Source of the DNA: Siphonodentalium dalli
Lineage: Eukaryota > Mollusca > Scaphopoda > Gadilida > Siphonodentaliidae
Reading direction: 5' to 3'
Length of the DNA: 64,000 nucleotides
NCBI GenBank assembly: GCA_032622095.1
Contig: CP136063.1
Location: 205,395,934 to 205,459,933 of the forward strand
Shown here in pieces: positions 45,601-56,960 of this stretch. Every line of letters starts with the position of its first letter. The stretch's first letter is position 1. The translations under genes and the position numbers were made by a program. The notes under the pieces are model-generated. The model worked only from the letters and a program-made list of their open reading frames with translations. It did not search any database and was not told the origin of the DNA.

Positions 45601-48600
45601 CAACATGTATATCGACCATTAGTAAACTCGACATATAATCAACCTTAGTAAGCCCAACATGTATATCGACCATTAGTAAACTCGACATATAATCAACCTT
45701 AGTAAGCTCAACATGTATACCGACATCAGTAAGCTCAACATGTATACCGACCACTAGTAAACTCGACATATAATCAACCTTAGTAGGTTCAACATGTATA
45801 TCGACCATTAGTAAACTCGACATATAATCAACCTTAGTAAGCTCAACATGTATATCGACCATTAGTAAACTCGACATATAATCAACCTTAGTAAGCTCAA
45901 CATGTATACCGACCACTAGTAAACTCGACATATAATCAACCTTAGTAAGTTCAACATGTATACCGACATCAGTAAGCTCAACATGTATACCGACATCAGT
46001 AAGCTCAACATGTATACCGAACATCAGTAAACTCAACATGTATACCGACCTTTAGTAAGTTCAACATGTATACCGACATCAGTAAGCTCAACATGTATAC
46101 CGACCATCAGTAAGTTCAACATGTATACCGACATCAGTAAACTCAACATGTATACCGACATCAGTAAACTCAACATGTATACCGACCATCAGTAAACTCA
46201 ACATGTATACCGACCTTTAGTAAGTTCAACATGTATACCGACATCAGTAAGCTCAACATGTATACCGACCATCAGTAAACTCAACATGTATACCGACCTT
46301 TAGTAAGTTCAACATGTATACCGACATCAGTAAGCTCAACATGTATACCGACCATCAGTAAGCTCAACATGTATACCGACCTTTAGTAAGTTCAACATGT
46401 ATACCGACATCAGTAAGCTCAACATGTATACCGACCATCAGTAAGCTCAACATGTATACCGACATCAGTAAGCTCAACATGTATACCGACAGCAGTAAGC
46501 TCAACATGTATACCGACCATCAGTAAACTCAACATGTATACCGACCTTTAGTAAGTTCAACATGTATACCGACATCAGTAATCTCAACATGTATACCGAC
46601 CATCAGTAAACTCAACATGTATACCGACCTTTAGTAAGTTCAACATGTATACCGACCTTTAGTAAGTTCAACATGTATACCGACATCAGTAAACTCAACA
46701 TGTATACCGACATCAGTAAACTCAACATGTATACCGAACATCAGTAAACTCAACATGTATACCGACCTTTAGTAAGTTCAACATGTATACCGACATCAGT
46801 AAGCTCAACATGTATACCGACATCAGTAAGCTCAACATGTATACCGACATCAGTAAGCTCAACATGTATATCGACCATTAGTAAACTCGACATATAATCA
46901 ACCTTAGTAAGTTCAACATGTATATCGACCATTAGTAAACTCGACATATAATCAACCTTAGTAGGTTCAACATGTATACCGACATCAGTAAGCTCAACAT
47001 GTATACCGACATCAGTAAGCCCAACATGTATGCCGAACATCAGTAAACTCAACATGTATACCGAACATCAGTAAACTCAACATGTATACCGACCTTTAGT
47101 AAGCCCAACATATATATCGACCATTAGTATCGAATTAATCTATTATGATATATTAACGACTAGAGATATATAATCAACCTTAGTAAGTTCAACATGTATA
47201 TCGACCATTAGTAAACTCGACATATAATCAACCTTAGTAGGTTCAACATGTATATCGACCATTAGTAAACTCGACATATAATCAACCTCAGTAAGATCAA
47301 CATGTATACCGACATCAGTAAGCTCAACATGTATACCGAACATCAGTAAACTCAACATGTATACCGACCTTTAGTAAGTTCAACATGTATACCGACATCA
47401 GTAATCTCAACATGTATACCGACCATCAGTAAGTTCAACATGTATACCGACATCAGTAAGCTCAACATGTATACCGACACCAGTAAGCTCAACATGTATA
47501 CCGAACATCAGTAAACTCAACATGTATACCGACCTTTAGTAAGTTCAACATGTATACCGACATCAGTAAGCTCAACATGTATACCGACATCAGTAAGCTC
47601 AACATGTATACCGACATCAGTAAGCTCAACATGTATATCGACCATTAGTAAACTCGACATATAATCAACCTTAGTAGGTTCAACATGTATATCGACCATT
47701 AGTAAACTCGACATATAATCAACCTTAGTAAGTTCAACATGTATACCGACATCAGTAAGCTCAACATGTATAACGACGTCAGTAAGCTCAACATGTATAC
47801 CGACCATCAGTAAGTTCAACATGTATACCGACATCAGTAAGCTCAACATGTATACCGACATCAGTAATCTCAACATGTATACCGACCATCAGTAAGTTCA
47901 ACATGTATACCGACATCAGTAAGCTCAACATGTATACCGACACCAGTAAGCTCAACATGAAATCAATCTTTGTTAGTTCAACATGTATATCAACCATTAG
48001 TAAATTCGACATATAATCAACCTTAGTAAGTTCAACATGTATACCGACCCTTAGTGTGCCCAACATGTATACCGACCCGTAGTGTGCCCAACATGTATAC
48101 CGAACCTCAGTAAGCCCAACATGCATATTGACCATTAGTAAACTCGACATATAATCAACCTTAGTAAATTCAACATGTATACCGTCCTTAGTAAGTTCAA
48201 CATGTATACCGTCCTTAGTAAGTTCAACATGTATACCGACCCTTAGTAAGTTCAGCATGTATACCGACCCTTAGTAAGTTCAACATGTATACCGACCCTT
48301 AGTAAGTTCAACATGTATATCGACCCTTAGTAAGTTCAACATGTATACCGACCCTTCGTAAGTTCAACATGTATATCGACCCTTAGTAAGTTCAACATGT
48401 ATATCGACCCTTAGTAAGTTCAACATGTATACCGACCCTTAGTAAGTTCAACATGTATACCGACCCTTAGTAAGCCCAACATGTATACCGACCCTTAGTA
48501 AGCCCAACATGTATACCGACCCTTAGTAAACTCGACATATATACCGACCCTTAGTAAGCCCAACATGTATACCGACCCTTAGTAAGCCCAGCATGTATAC

Positions 48601-49725
48601 CGACCCTTAGTAAGCCCAACATGTATACCGACCCTTAGTAAGCCCAACATGTATACCGACCCTTAGTAAGCCCAACATGTATACCGACCCTTAGTAAGCC
48701 CAGCATGTATACCGACCCTTAATAGACTGTATAGTTTTGTATACCGACCCTTAGTAAGTTCAACATGTATACCGACCCTTAGTAAGTTCAACATGTATAT
48801 CGACCCTTAGTAAGTTCAACATGTATATCGACCCTTAGTAAGTTCAACATGTATACCGACCCTTAGTAAGTTCAACATGTATACCGACCCTTAGTAAGCC
48901 CAACATGTATACCGACCCTTAGTAAGCCCAACATGTATACCGACCCTTAGTAAACTCGACATATATACCGACCCTTAGTAAGCCCAACATGTATACCGAC
49001 CCTTAGTAAGCCCAGCATGTATACCGACCCTTAGTAAGCCCAACATGTATACCGACCCTTAGTAAGCCCAACATGTATACCGACCCTTAGTAAGCCCAAC
49101 ATGTATACCGACCCTTAGTAAGCCCAGCATGTATACCGACCCTTAGTAGACTGTATAGTTTTGTATACCGACCCTTAGTAAGTTCAACATGTATACCGAC
49201 CCTTAGTAAGTTCAACATGTATATCGACCCTTAGTAAGTTCAACATGTATATCGACCCTTAGTAAGTTCAACATGTATACCGACATCAGTAAGCTCAACA
49301 TGTATATCGACCCTTAGTAAGTTCAACATGTATACCGACCCTTAGTAAGCCCAGCATGTATACCGACCCTTAGTAGACTGTATAGTTTTGTATACCGACC
49401 CTTAGTAAGTTCAACATGTATACCGACCCTTAGTAAGTTCAACATGTATATCGACCCTTAGTAAGCCCAACATGTATACCGACCCTTAGTAAGTTCAACA
49501 TGTATATCGACCCTTAGTAAGCCCAACATGTATACCGACCCTTAGTAAACTCGACATATATACCGACCCTTAGTAAGCCCAACATGTATACCGACCCTTA
49601 GTAAGCCCAGCATGTATACCGACCCTTAGTAGACTGTATAGTTTTGTATATCGACCCTTAGTAAGTTCAACGTGTATACCGTCCCTTAGTAAGTTCAACT
49701 TGTATACCGCCGACCCTTAGTATGC
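42676..49725. repeat. 7-kb satellite of 26-28-bp units with higher-order structure
   Basis: About 255 units. Main types: AACATGTATACCGACATCAG + TAAGCTC (27), AACATGTATATCGACCATTA + GTAAACTC (28), GACATATAATCAACCTTAGT + AAGTTC (26), AACATGTATACCGACCCTTA + GTAAGCCC (28). Left (42.7-43.5 kb) is mostly ..GAACATCAG.. units; the middle (43.5-48.0) mixes 27-mers with 28+26 dimers; the right (48.0-49.7) is the CCCTTAG type. A 50-bp non-repeat interruption lies at about 47126-47168. Minus-strand frames (up to 200 codons) exist where units sum to multiples of three and are not genes. Confidence 0.95.
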
Positions 49726-50599
49726 TAATTAAAGACAAAGTGAGATATATATACCTCTCACTTAGACGACCAGACTAATTAATTTCGATTATTTATATTA
49801 TGGCTTGACTCTTGGCAAGATCATACACGGTGAGCTATTATGTTGAGTCGTTGAGGACTTATAATCTCTTTTCGAAAATCGACAACAAATCAACTTCCAC
49901 ACAATTTCATGTCCGTCTCTTTGTTCCGTTCATGTACCAATGTGTCCCTCATCAGGGGACAGCAAATGTCAAACGTCTGTATATTTCCAGTTTAGTTTAT
50001 TAGCTTATTATAAATAGATTAAATGCGATCTATTATCTAGGCTGTTATCGGTATTTTCGTACATACTGTGAATACATAATTTGATTATTGAACTTGTTTC
50101 AGATGACATGGGTCATGTCAACATCCAAATGCATGTATTCGCAATTTGTAAGGCTGCATATTAGTATATATAGGTCGATAACTACACGAAAAACCGATAT
50201 ATAATTTTCGTATATTTCGAAAAATAAGAAGTCATTAATGCAGAAAATGTTCAGCTGTATTCATTTTTTGTTGCACAGAACTAAGATAAACGCTCTTTAT
50301 CTTACTATATCAGGAATATACTAACAAGGAGCTCTCTTTAATATTCACTGCTATATGAATACGAGTTAACAGACATAGATGCTTGGAGTACATACTATGT
50401 AATTTTACACTAATATCATAAGTGTCACACATTTGCTGAAGTAGTATCCGTAACTTCCAACATATCAAGATGTACTATAGACTGAATTATATCAATATAT
50501 GTTATTTGGGCTGGAAATTAATCATAATTTCATACTTCATTAAATGTTCACCCACTTAGAATCACCGGTGGTATATTGAAGTTCAATATATTCGAGTCG
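49726..50599. other. Unannotated stretch with a CGCTCTTTAT motif
   Basis: CGCTCTTTAT at 50291 is followed by CTTACTATATCAGGAATATA, homologous (inverted) to 9721-9757. No gene recognised. Confidence 0.45.
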
Positions 50600-51000
50600 G
50601 CAGGTAGTGTTTAGAGCGTCCCGGTCGTGTGTACGCCTTGAAGTTTCCAATTGTATCCCGCTTGAACCAGACCAAACCTTCGGGTTCGCGAAGTTCCATT
50701 TGAATCCCTTATTTTGGAACTTAAAAACTGATACCCAAGCTTTCCAACTATTTGAAATGTCCAACCTGACAACCACTAAGGTTGGAAAATGTCCAACTAA
50801 TGCCCATTTCAGACAAAAATGTTGACCTAAAGTAGAACAAAATACAAATTTTGGTCTAAAATCATATTCCCCACTAATTACTGGTTGGAAAATCGAACAC
50901 TGAGAACAATTTCAAACTATATGAGGTGTAGAATTTCCAACTGTTGAGGGTCTAAAAGTTGTTATGTTAGCAATGTTTAGTCATTTCTCAGTTTCAAACC
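50600..51000 (-). mobile_element. hAT-like family D, inverted diverged copy
   Basis: Minus-strand reading shares AGTTGGACATTTTCCAACCT, TCAACATTTTTGTCTGAAATG, CCAGTAATTAGTGGGGAAT with 34526-34949. Terminal CAGGG motifs are not clear, so ends are approximate. Confidence 0.6.
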
Positions 51001-51589
51001 CGACCTCGCCTGGGTGTGACTAAACACCACCGGACCACCTGAACCTCCCCTACGGTGTCTAGGGGGGGTGATTTTAGTTGCCACAACAGTGCGATGTGTC
51101 ATGGACATCCATTGTTATCCAAGCGCCGCAAAATGACAACTTTAGAAAAAATAACGGTACTGCCGGTACATTTTCTTAACAGCATCAGTTTGCCTTGCCA
51201 ACATCATATCAAATCAGCATGCTCCACCACATCATAGTACCTTGGCAGGACCACTTAAACAGGGGTGTGAGTGTAAGATTCGTCGCATGCAATTGTCAGC
51301 AAATTGCCATAATGTTTTTGGTCTGTATGGAACTTAGACAACCGATCAATTTTGTCGAATAATGCTTCCAAAGACATTATTTGTGGTGCAGTCTATAGAT
51401 AAATCAGGAAATGCTAAATGGGTTTGAAGATAAAACGACTGTTATGGTGTGTGTGAATCTTACAATGGCCGGATAATCAATGCCAACGCTAAACATCCCA
51501 AGACGTAGTCTACTTCCGGTAACTAATGTATTGTCATACACTCCTGGTAGACATGGGAACCAAGGCACTCGGAGTGGATAGATGTGCAA
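51001..51589. other. Unannotated stretch
   Basis: Nothing supported. Confidence 0.4.
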
Positions 51590-51790
51590 AAAATATATGT
51601 CTGTCAAACATCACCACTGAGAAGAACATGGATAAATATATCAACTGTGTTCTTATATTCATTGCTGATAGTTCTCCAACAACGAATGTTCGCGTGTTAT
51701 AACCATTGTTATGCAAACTAAACTGTTACAGTGATTTGCCTACAAACATCGCTAATAATCTTCTAGTAAGTTCAAATAGTTGTCCCCTGA
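51590..51790. repeat. Dispersed repeat F, copy 2
   Basis: Aligns with 15440-15640 over ATATTCATTGCTGATAGTTC, TCCAACAACGAA, CAGTGATTTGCCTACAAACA and GTAAGTTCAAATAG. Estimated identity about 70% by eye. Confidence 0.6.
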
Positions 51791-52379
51791 AGAAAAAAAA
51801 TATAAGTTTGCAGAAAGTCGCAATAAAATTGTGCTATCAATGCTTGTGCACCTCTTCAGACCCCAATTCCTGACGTGGACGCCGCCAACTTTGTTCATGA
51901 TTGTTGTTTTTACAGACTATACTGTTATTTCGCTTGCACCCACTTTGAGTCACTTTAAAATGGTTATCTCGCCTCTACCAAATCCTAGAAAATTATAAGA
52001 AATTATATGTCTGAAACAAGAGAAATTGACCGGGCCATTGCAATTTTCATGTTTTTTAACAGACATGGCTCATTCGAACTTCAAAATTTTGTCTTCGTAA
52101 TTTGAAAGTAGGTATAAGATATATTGATAAATACACGATATATTGATATACGGACTTCATTTGCTATAAAAAAAAATCCCCAGGAATATACTGATAATGA
52201 ACGCTCTTTATTGTTCCATGCTGAAGAACGGTCTGAACTCGATCACTTGAATTGGTGTTTCTCTGACATAATGAGTTCGTATAAGAACATTAGCGTATTG
52301 GCGTTGGTCCGTGTAACCGGACTGCGATGTGACAAAACCGGGCATAATTTGGGCATTCATATCGTCAAGTGGCTCCAAC
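51791..52379. other. Unannotated stretch
   Basis: Overlapping frames 52124-52393 (+) and 52208-52483 (-) are unrecognised. CGCTCTTTAT at 52202-52211. Confidence 0.4.
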
Positions 52380-52560
52380 CCTTTGTATATTAAATGGATT
52401 CTCACATTCAGTGATAAAAGTATACATTTGAGTTGTCCATTTTTCGTTCGGAGGGATGTTGATGATAATTGAGCAGACGACATCCAGGCGAAATGATAAT
52501 GGAAGTGCTATTTGCTGGTTGGAAATGTTCAGATGATAAGTTCAAAAAACAACCTATAAC
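52380..52560 (+). repeat. Dispersed repeat E, copy 2
   Basis: TCAGTGATAAAAGTATACAT, GGAGGGATGTT, AGCAGACGAC..CCAGGCGAAA match 56790-56930 and 31300-31390. Confidence 0.65.
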
Positions 52561-52758
52561 TGAACATTTCATACTGGAACTACTTGTTAATAAGTGTTCG
52601 GTTTATAAAGGTTTTAGGTGGGTGTAGAGTAAAACAACTGTCACCAACAAGTACATGAACAAATAGATAGCCTTCGTTTTTATTTTCGTTATTGATAACT
52701 CTCTTAACAATGAATTACAGACCAAAGGACAATTAGTCCAATAAAAAACAAAGTTTAA

Positions 52759-53146
52759 CCCTTTACCCAACAGAACGGCCCTGTGCCAATGCATTCTCTT
52801 ATATATGCGAGTCGACCATAGGTCGCCTCGCATATATAAGAGAATGCATTGGCTTAACACATTAAAAATTATAAAATTGTTAAAGAATGTAAGAAAAAAT
52901 GGTAAAAAGTGTAAAAAGTGTTTTTTAGGCCAATGCATTCTCTTATATATGCGAGGCGACCTATGATCGACTCGCATATATAAGAGAATGCATTGGCACA
53001 GGGCATAACTGTAACTATCACAATGTGGTCAAGGAGCCGGTTCCAATGATATCCATATTTGTATGGTTCTATTGAGACAGACCGAAGATATTTTAGGCTG
53101 TTGAAGCTTTATTTGGCCGGTTATGGCCGGTTTGTTGGGTAAAGGG
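52759..53146. mobile_element. piggyBac-like TTAA MITE with paired palindromes, copy 2
   Basis: TTAA at 52755-52758 and 53147-53150; TIR CCCTTTACCCAACA / TGTTGGGTAAAGGG. Two palindromes at about 52786-52854 and 52928-52996. Differs from copy 1 mainly by 30-odd extra bases in the spacer (GTAAAAAGTG repeats). The segment from ACAGGGCATAACTG to the right end differs from copy 1 at only one or two positions by eye. Confidence 0.88.
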
Positions 53147-53150
53147 TTAA

Positions 53151-53886
53151 TCAAAACGGTAAACACCGAAAAAGGTCAAAGCATTGAAAAATATATTCGG
53201 ACTCATATACTATTTGTTTTTAAGGGGTTTCCACGCCTGGGTTATGGCAGGAAGTGGAAAGTTTAGATGGACCTGCACAGAAAACTACTTAATTTTTAAG
53301 CTAGCACCACATGTTTATAAAGGGTTAATAAGAAGAGCTTTAGCACAGTTATGGCCAGTTATCATTACCAAAAGAATGTATCAATATCTGGGCTGCGACA
53401 ATCCTTTCCATGAGTTGAATTGATAATGCATATAACATGTTGGTAATATAACTTGTCGGCTCCAAGTCAGTGAAGAACGCATATGTTGATGTCATGCCAA
53501 CGACCTTCATTTGCATCAATAGAGAACAGTGTGAAGATTCTATAATTATAGCTATTATCGAAGATAGTGGAATCGTGATCCAAGATGATATATTATTGGT
53601 TTGAACGACTTCCTACAACCAGTGCTATTATGCGCAGTGATCTGTTAAACGAGAAACTGTTTCTTTTCAATAAGCCGTTGCACAAATGATGCCACGGGTA
53701 CTTCAATCTCTTGGTGTATCTTCCTTAATGTTATATATTACAATGCCAATCAATGAGTCGTATCACAAAAGATGTCACACATACTCTAAGCTCTTGGTGT
53801 AACTTCTTTAAAGTCAAATGTGTCCTTATTGTCACGGTTGCCTTGCCATGATTATAGGTTTATCTCAAGTGATCAATACTTCAGTA
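53151..53886. other. Unannotated stretch
   Basis: A 79-codon plus frame (53184-53423) has ordinary-looking composition, but I recognise no family, and it has no visible neighbours or splice context. Confidence 0.35.
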
Positions 53887-54291
53887 GAGACCTTTCGCAA
53901 AATCACGATTACGATTACGGATATGGGCAATATCCTGCCAGTATACGGCCAAAAGTTCGATCTTTACGTAAGGGGGTTCTTATAACTGAGACGAAATATA
54001 CCCCACGCAGTTTATTTATGTGCAGATGTGTCAAGGATGTGCCACCGATCCTGCTTGGGGACGCTCTAACATTATCCTTGTGTGTCCGTGTGGTGTATAA
54101 CACACATGTAAGAACATGGGATCTGAAAGAGACACACATTAATTTTTCCATCAATATATGTGTAACTGAATAAAGTGGGACATATGCCGTCTCACCAATT
54201 AACCATCGTAGGTAAGTTGTGGTGGTGTCCACCTTATACTAGGACAATATATCCTATCCGTATTCATAATAGTGCTTTTGCGAAAGGTCTC
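53887..54291. mobile_element. Short TIR element, about 405 bp
   Basis: GAGACCTTTCGCAAAA (53887-53902) and its complement (54276-54291) are perfect. Inner blocks TTACGGATATGGGCAATATCCTG-like and TATACTAGGACAATATATCC pair imperfectly, extending the TIR to about 70 bp. Overlapping frames inside are unrecognised and palindromic in origin. Target duplication not evident. Confidence 0.65.
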
Positions 54292-54425
54292 TGTTACATG
54301 ATGGATGGTGAAGTTTGCACATTTACTATATAGGCATTGTGCTGGAATATGTGTACGTACTTCTTTGACAAGTAATATTCTACGGACTTTAGGCTATTAG
54401 GGCAGTCGAATAAGATACCGTAACA

Positions 54426-54572
54426 CAGCAGAATTATGGGTAACTTTTCAGAATTTAGTCGGAAATATGGCTTGTTGCCATTCATCGGAAAGCTCTCGGG
54501 GAGAGCTTTCCGATGAATGGCAACAAGCCATATTTCCGACTAAATCCTGAAAAGTTACCCAAAATTCTGCTG
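54426..54572. repeat. Near-perfect 147-bp hairpin
   Basis: Arms of about 70 bp, from CAGCAGAATT to AAAGCTCTC, pair with almost no mismatch around a GGGG-like centre at 54499. Such a low mismatch level implies a recent origin or copy correction. It would form a long dsRNA if transcribed. Confidence 0.92.
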
Positions 54573-54652
54573 CGTTTAAGGAGTGTATTACTTAGGGCAT
54601 TACTGTACCACGTGGAAAGAAACCCATAAAAGAGTGGCAGCCCTCAGGAGCA

Positions 54653-55026
54653 GGGACATGGCCATGGGTCCCCATTGTGGTGTCGACCTTGACATGTCCA
54701 ACTGCACCCCCCCCCCCCTTAAACCAGCCCCAACTTCAAGAAAGTCTATTTACATCCCACCCCGTTGGATGAGATTTCTCCAGTTAACCCCTTTAGATTG
54801 AAAAATTGCCAACTGATGGCCATTCAGTCAAAGATATTGACCGAAAGCACCAAAAAGCGACTGTTGGTTTAAAAACAACAAATTTCCCGTTGAGTACAGG
54901 TTGGTAAATTGAACTATAAGAACAATTTCAATCTATCTGTTGGTGTGCAATATCAATTGATGTTGTGTCAGATATGAATTTTCCAACTGTTGAAAATTTT
55001 ATCCCAAACACCGTGGCGACGTCTTG
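54653..55026 (-). mobile_element. hAT-like family D, inverted copy
   Basis: Begins CAGGGACATGGCCATGGGTC (the right terminus read in reverse), then CCATTGTGGTGTCGACC, a 10-nt poly-C (54709-54718), ATTGCCAACTGATGGCCATT, and ends near CCGTGGCGACGTCTTG. Shares CAACAAATTTCCCGTTGAGT-type blocks with the other copies. Confidence 0.65.
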
Positions 55027-55749
55027 TTTACTCACCTCATTCCAACATTCCAAATCAGTTGAGTTAACCATTTCTATACTAAAGCATCACTGGTGAGTAG
55101 TTATCGCATAGGAATAAATTCATTTTCATTATAATTACCATGTTGATTGCATCATTCATATAACATACGAGTGTAGTTTGCACTAATCCATGGCTCAAAT
55201 TCATTCATTTGTTGCATATATTTTGTTGAGTATAAAAGGAGATGGTCCCATAAATGGCCAGATTTAGTGTACAGTACCTCTTTAAATAGGATATATAACA
55301 TAATGCACTGTTGATATGGCAAAATGAAAATCAATAACACTGTTTTATAACCCATTGGTGGCTTAGCTTCAACAGTATAACAGATTCTCAGAATAAAGAA
55401 CCACCAATGTGAACATTTATTGGCACACAAATAACCGTATTCTCTTTCGTAACAGACTATTTTTTTTTTTTTTAAATTTTACAATGAAAACTGAGTGCCT
55501 GTTTGTAATTGGAAGGCAGATAAAAACTTTTCATGCTGTGAATGGAGCAAAAAATCGTCAATATCAAGCAGTGATTAAAAGCTTTTTACGCTGTGAATGC
55601 TGGTGAATGGAGAAAAATCGTCAATATCATGTGTACATTCTGGTACATAATATGGATCGCATCATCCTATAAACCCATGTATCGGCGTCCCATTTATGAA
55701 GGATTCACGTCAATTCCGCACACGTACGTGTACAAGTTTACCTCATAAT
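55027..55749. other. Unannotated stretch
   Basis: T-run at 55460-55472; a near-duplicate of CTGTGAATG..GGAG.AAAAATCGTCAATATCA occurs twice at 55535-55630. No gene recognised. Confidence 0.45.
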
Positions 55750-56185
55750 TGACACATTTCGCATAATGAACTACTATACAGAAAATAATTACGAATAGCT
55801 ACTAATATATAGTTGTGATAGTTCGGACAGTCCAAACGCCTTTTCGCAAAATGGACGACTGCGAGTCCGTTTGAGAGAATAGAGTGCCGTTGAAACATTT
55901 TGCCAATCACTGTATTTGATTGATTGGGGTGTATTGTCACTTTGGCCACTAAGGCCATATCACGACATTGCCAATCACTGTGAGATGATATAGTTCTGTG
56001 TGCCGTGATTATTTTATACGTAACTATGTTGTTATTGGGTCATAGTCAGTGGTGGTATTATTGCAAGCACAGATTCTCGAAACCGTTATCGTAATATGGC
56101 AACTTTTAAAAAGAACACAAATTTTAGTGACGTAGTGCTCTATTCATAATTCTTATCAGCTATAGTTCATTGTGCGAAAGTTGTC
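55750..56185. mobile_element. Element C, copy 3
   Basis: TIR TGACACATTTCGCATAATGA ... TCATTGTGCGAAAGTTGTC. Interior ACGACTGCGAGTCCGTTTGA, CACTGTGAGATGATATAGTT, CTCGAAACCGTTATCGTAAT and ATGGCAACTTTTAAAAAGAA. It preserves an uninterrupted TATGGCAA at the site where copy 1 carries the TA-type insertion. Confidence 0.78.
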
Positions 56186-56207
56186 TACTTTCGTGACTAT
56201 ATAGAGG

Positions 56208-56360
56208 ATATCCACACTTTTTCAGTGGATATGGGCTATATCTCATGAGTGATGACAAAACAGTGAATTTCCACGAGTGGCTTTAGCCACGAGTGGAAAT
56301 TCAAATGTGTTGTCATCACGAATGAGATTTAACCCATATCCACTGAAAAAGTGTGGATAT
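56208..56360. repeat. 153-bp hairpin repeat
   Basis: ATATCCACACTTTTTCAGTG, GATATGGG..ATATCTCAT, GTGATGACA, GAATTTCCACGAGTGGC pair with their complements around 56284. Very few mismatches. Lies 23 bp beyond the end of element C copy 3. Confidence 0.9.
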
Positions 56361-56430
56361 TCTGTTTATTATATGCTTTAGTTAGTTGCCTATGGCCCCA
56401 ATGAATGTCAATACATCAGAAATGTCAGAA

Positions 56431-56479
56431 GTGGGATATCACTTATATCTCACTAGTGGGATATCACTTATATCTCACT
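56431..56479. repeat. Tandem dimer, about 25 bp x 2
   Basis: GTGGGATATCACTTATATCT + CACTA is repeated once, immediately in tandem. Confidence 0.9.
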
Positions 56480-56649
56480 GCTAAAACCTTATAATTCATG
56501 GGCAAGTATATAATAAAAACTTATATCTCGACTCTCAGCTCCGCGAATATAAACCACGATCACTCAGACGGCTGGCCCTTTAATACCAAAATGGAGGATG
56601 ATAGATTTTCGTCATGTTAGCAGCCATCTTAACCCTCTATACTTAAAAG

Positions 56650-56960
56650 ATCTCCCACTCAGTTATAATAGTAGGCCAATACATAATTACAATGGAATGG
56701 TCTATTATTCATTTTGGAGGGATGTTAAGGTTATATAAAGCAACCAGAATGTGGTCCTTCATATCGACAAGTGACTTTAACCCATTATACACTAAATTGA
56801 TTCTTCTATTCAGTGATAAAAGTATACATTGGAATGGTCCATTTTTCATTTGAAGGGATGTTAAGGATATATCAGCAGACGACAGTCAGACGAAATAATA
56901 ATACAAGTGCAGAAGAATTGGTGGGAAATGTATAGATAAGTTCACCAACGTCTGTTGAAC
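56650..56960 (+). repeat. Dispersed repeat E, copy 3, internally duplicated
   Basis: GGAATGGTCYATTWTTCATTT followed by GGAGGGATGTTAAGG-type sequence appears at 56694 and again at 56831; AGCAGACGACAGTCAGACGA follows the second. Longest E copy; noncoding. Confidence 0.65.

Noticed and set aside
42676-49725. Series of minus-strand frames with GIHVELTDV-type repeats, up to 200 codons
   Set aside because: They appear only where 27-mers or 28+26 pairs keep phase, and break wherever single 28-mers occur. No consistent start, end or composition of a protein.
42676-49725. CRISPR array or other spacer-repeat system
   Set aside because: Units are contiguous variants of one another with no unique spacers, in a eukaryotic repeat context without associated genes.
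42676-49725. Hammerhead ribozyme in the satellite (minus strand contains ACTGATGTCGG)
   Set aside because: The conserved CTGATGA and GAAA core elements are not present together in the unit; the 48-bp unit also lacks them.
53184-53423. 79-codon plus frame as a possible exon
   Set aside because: Normal-looking composition but no recognisable family, flanking splice logic or conserved neighbour; too short to support alone.
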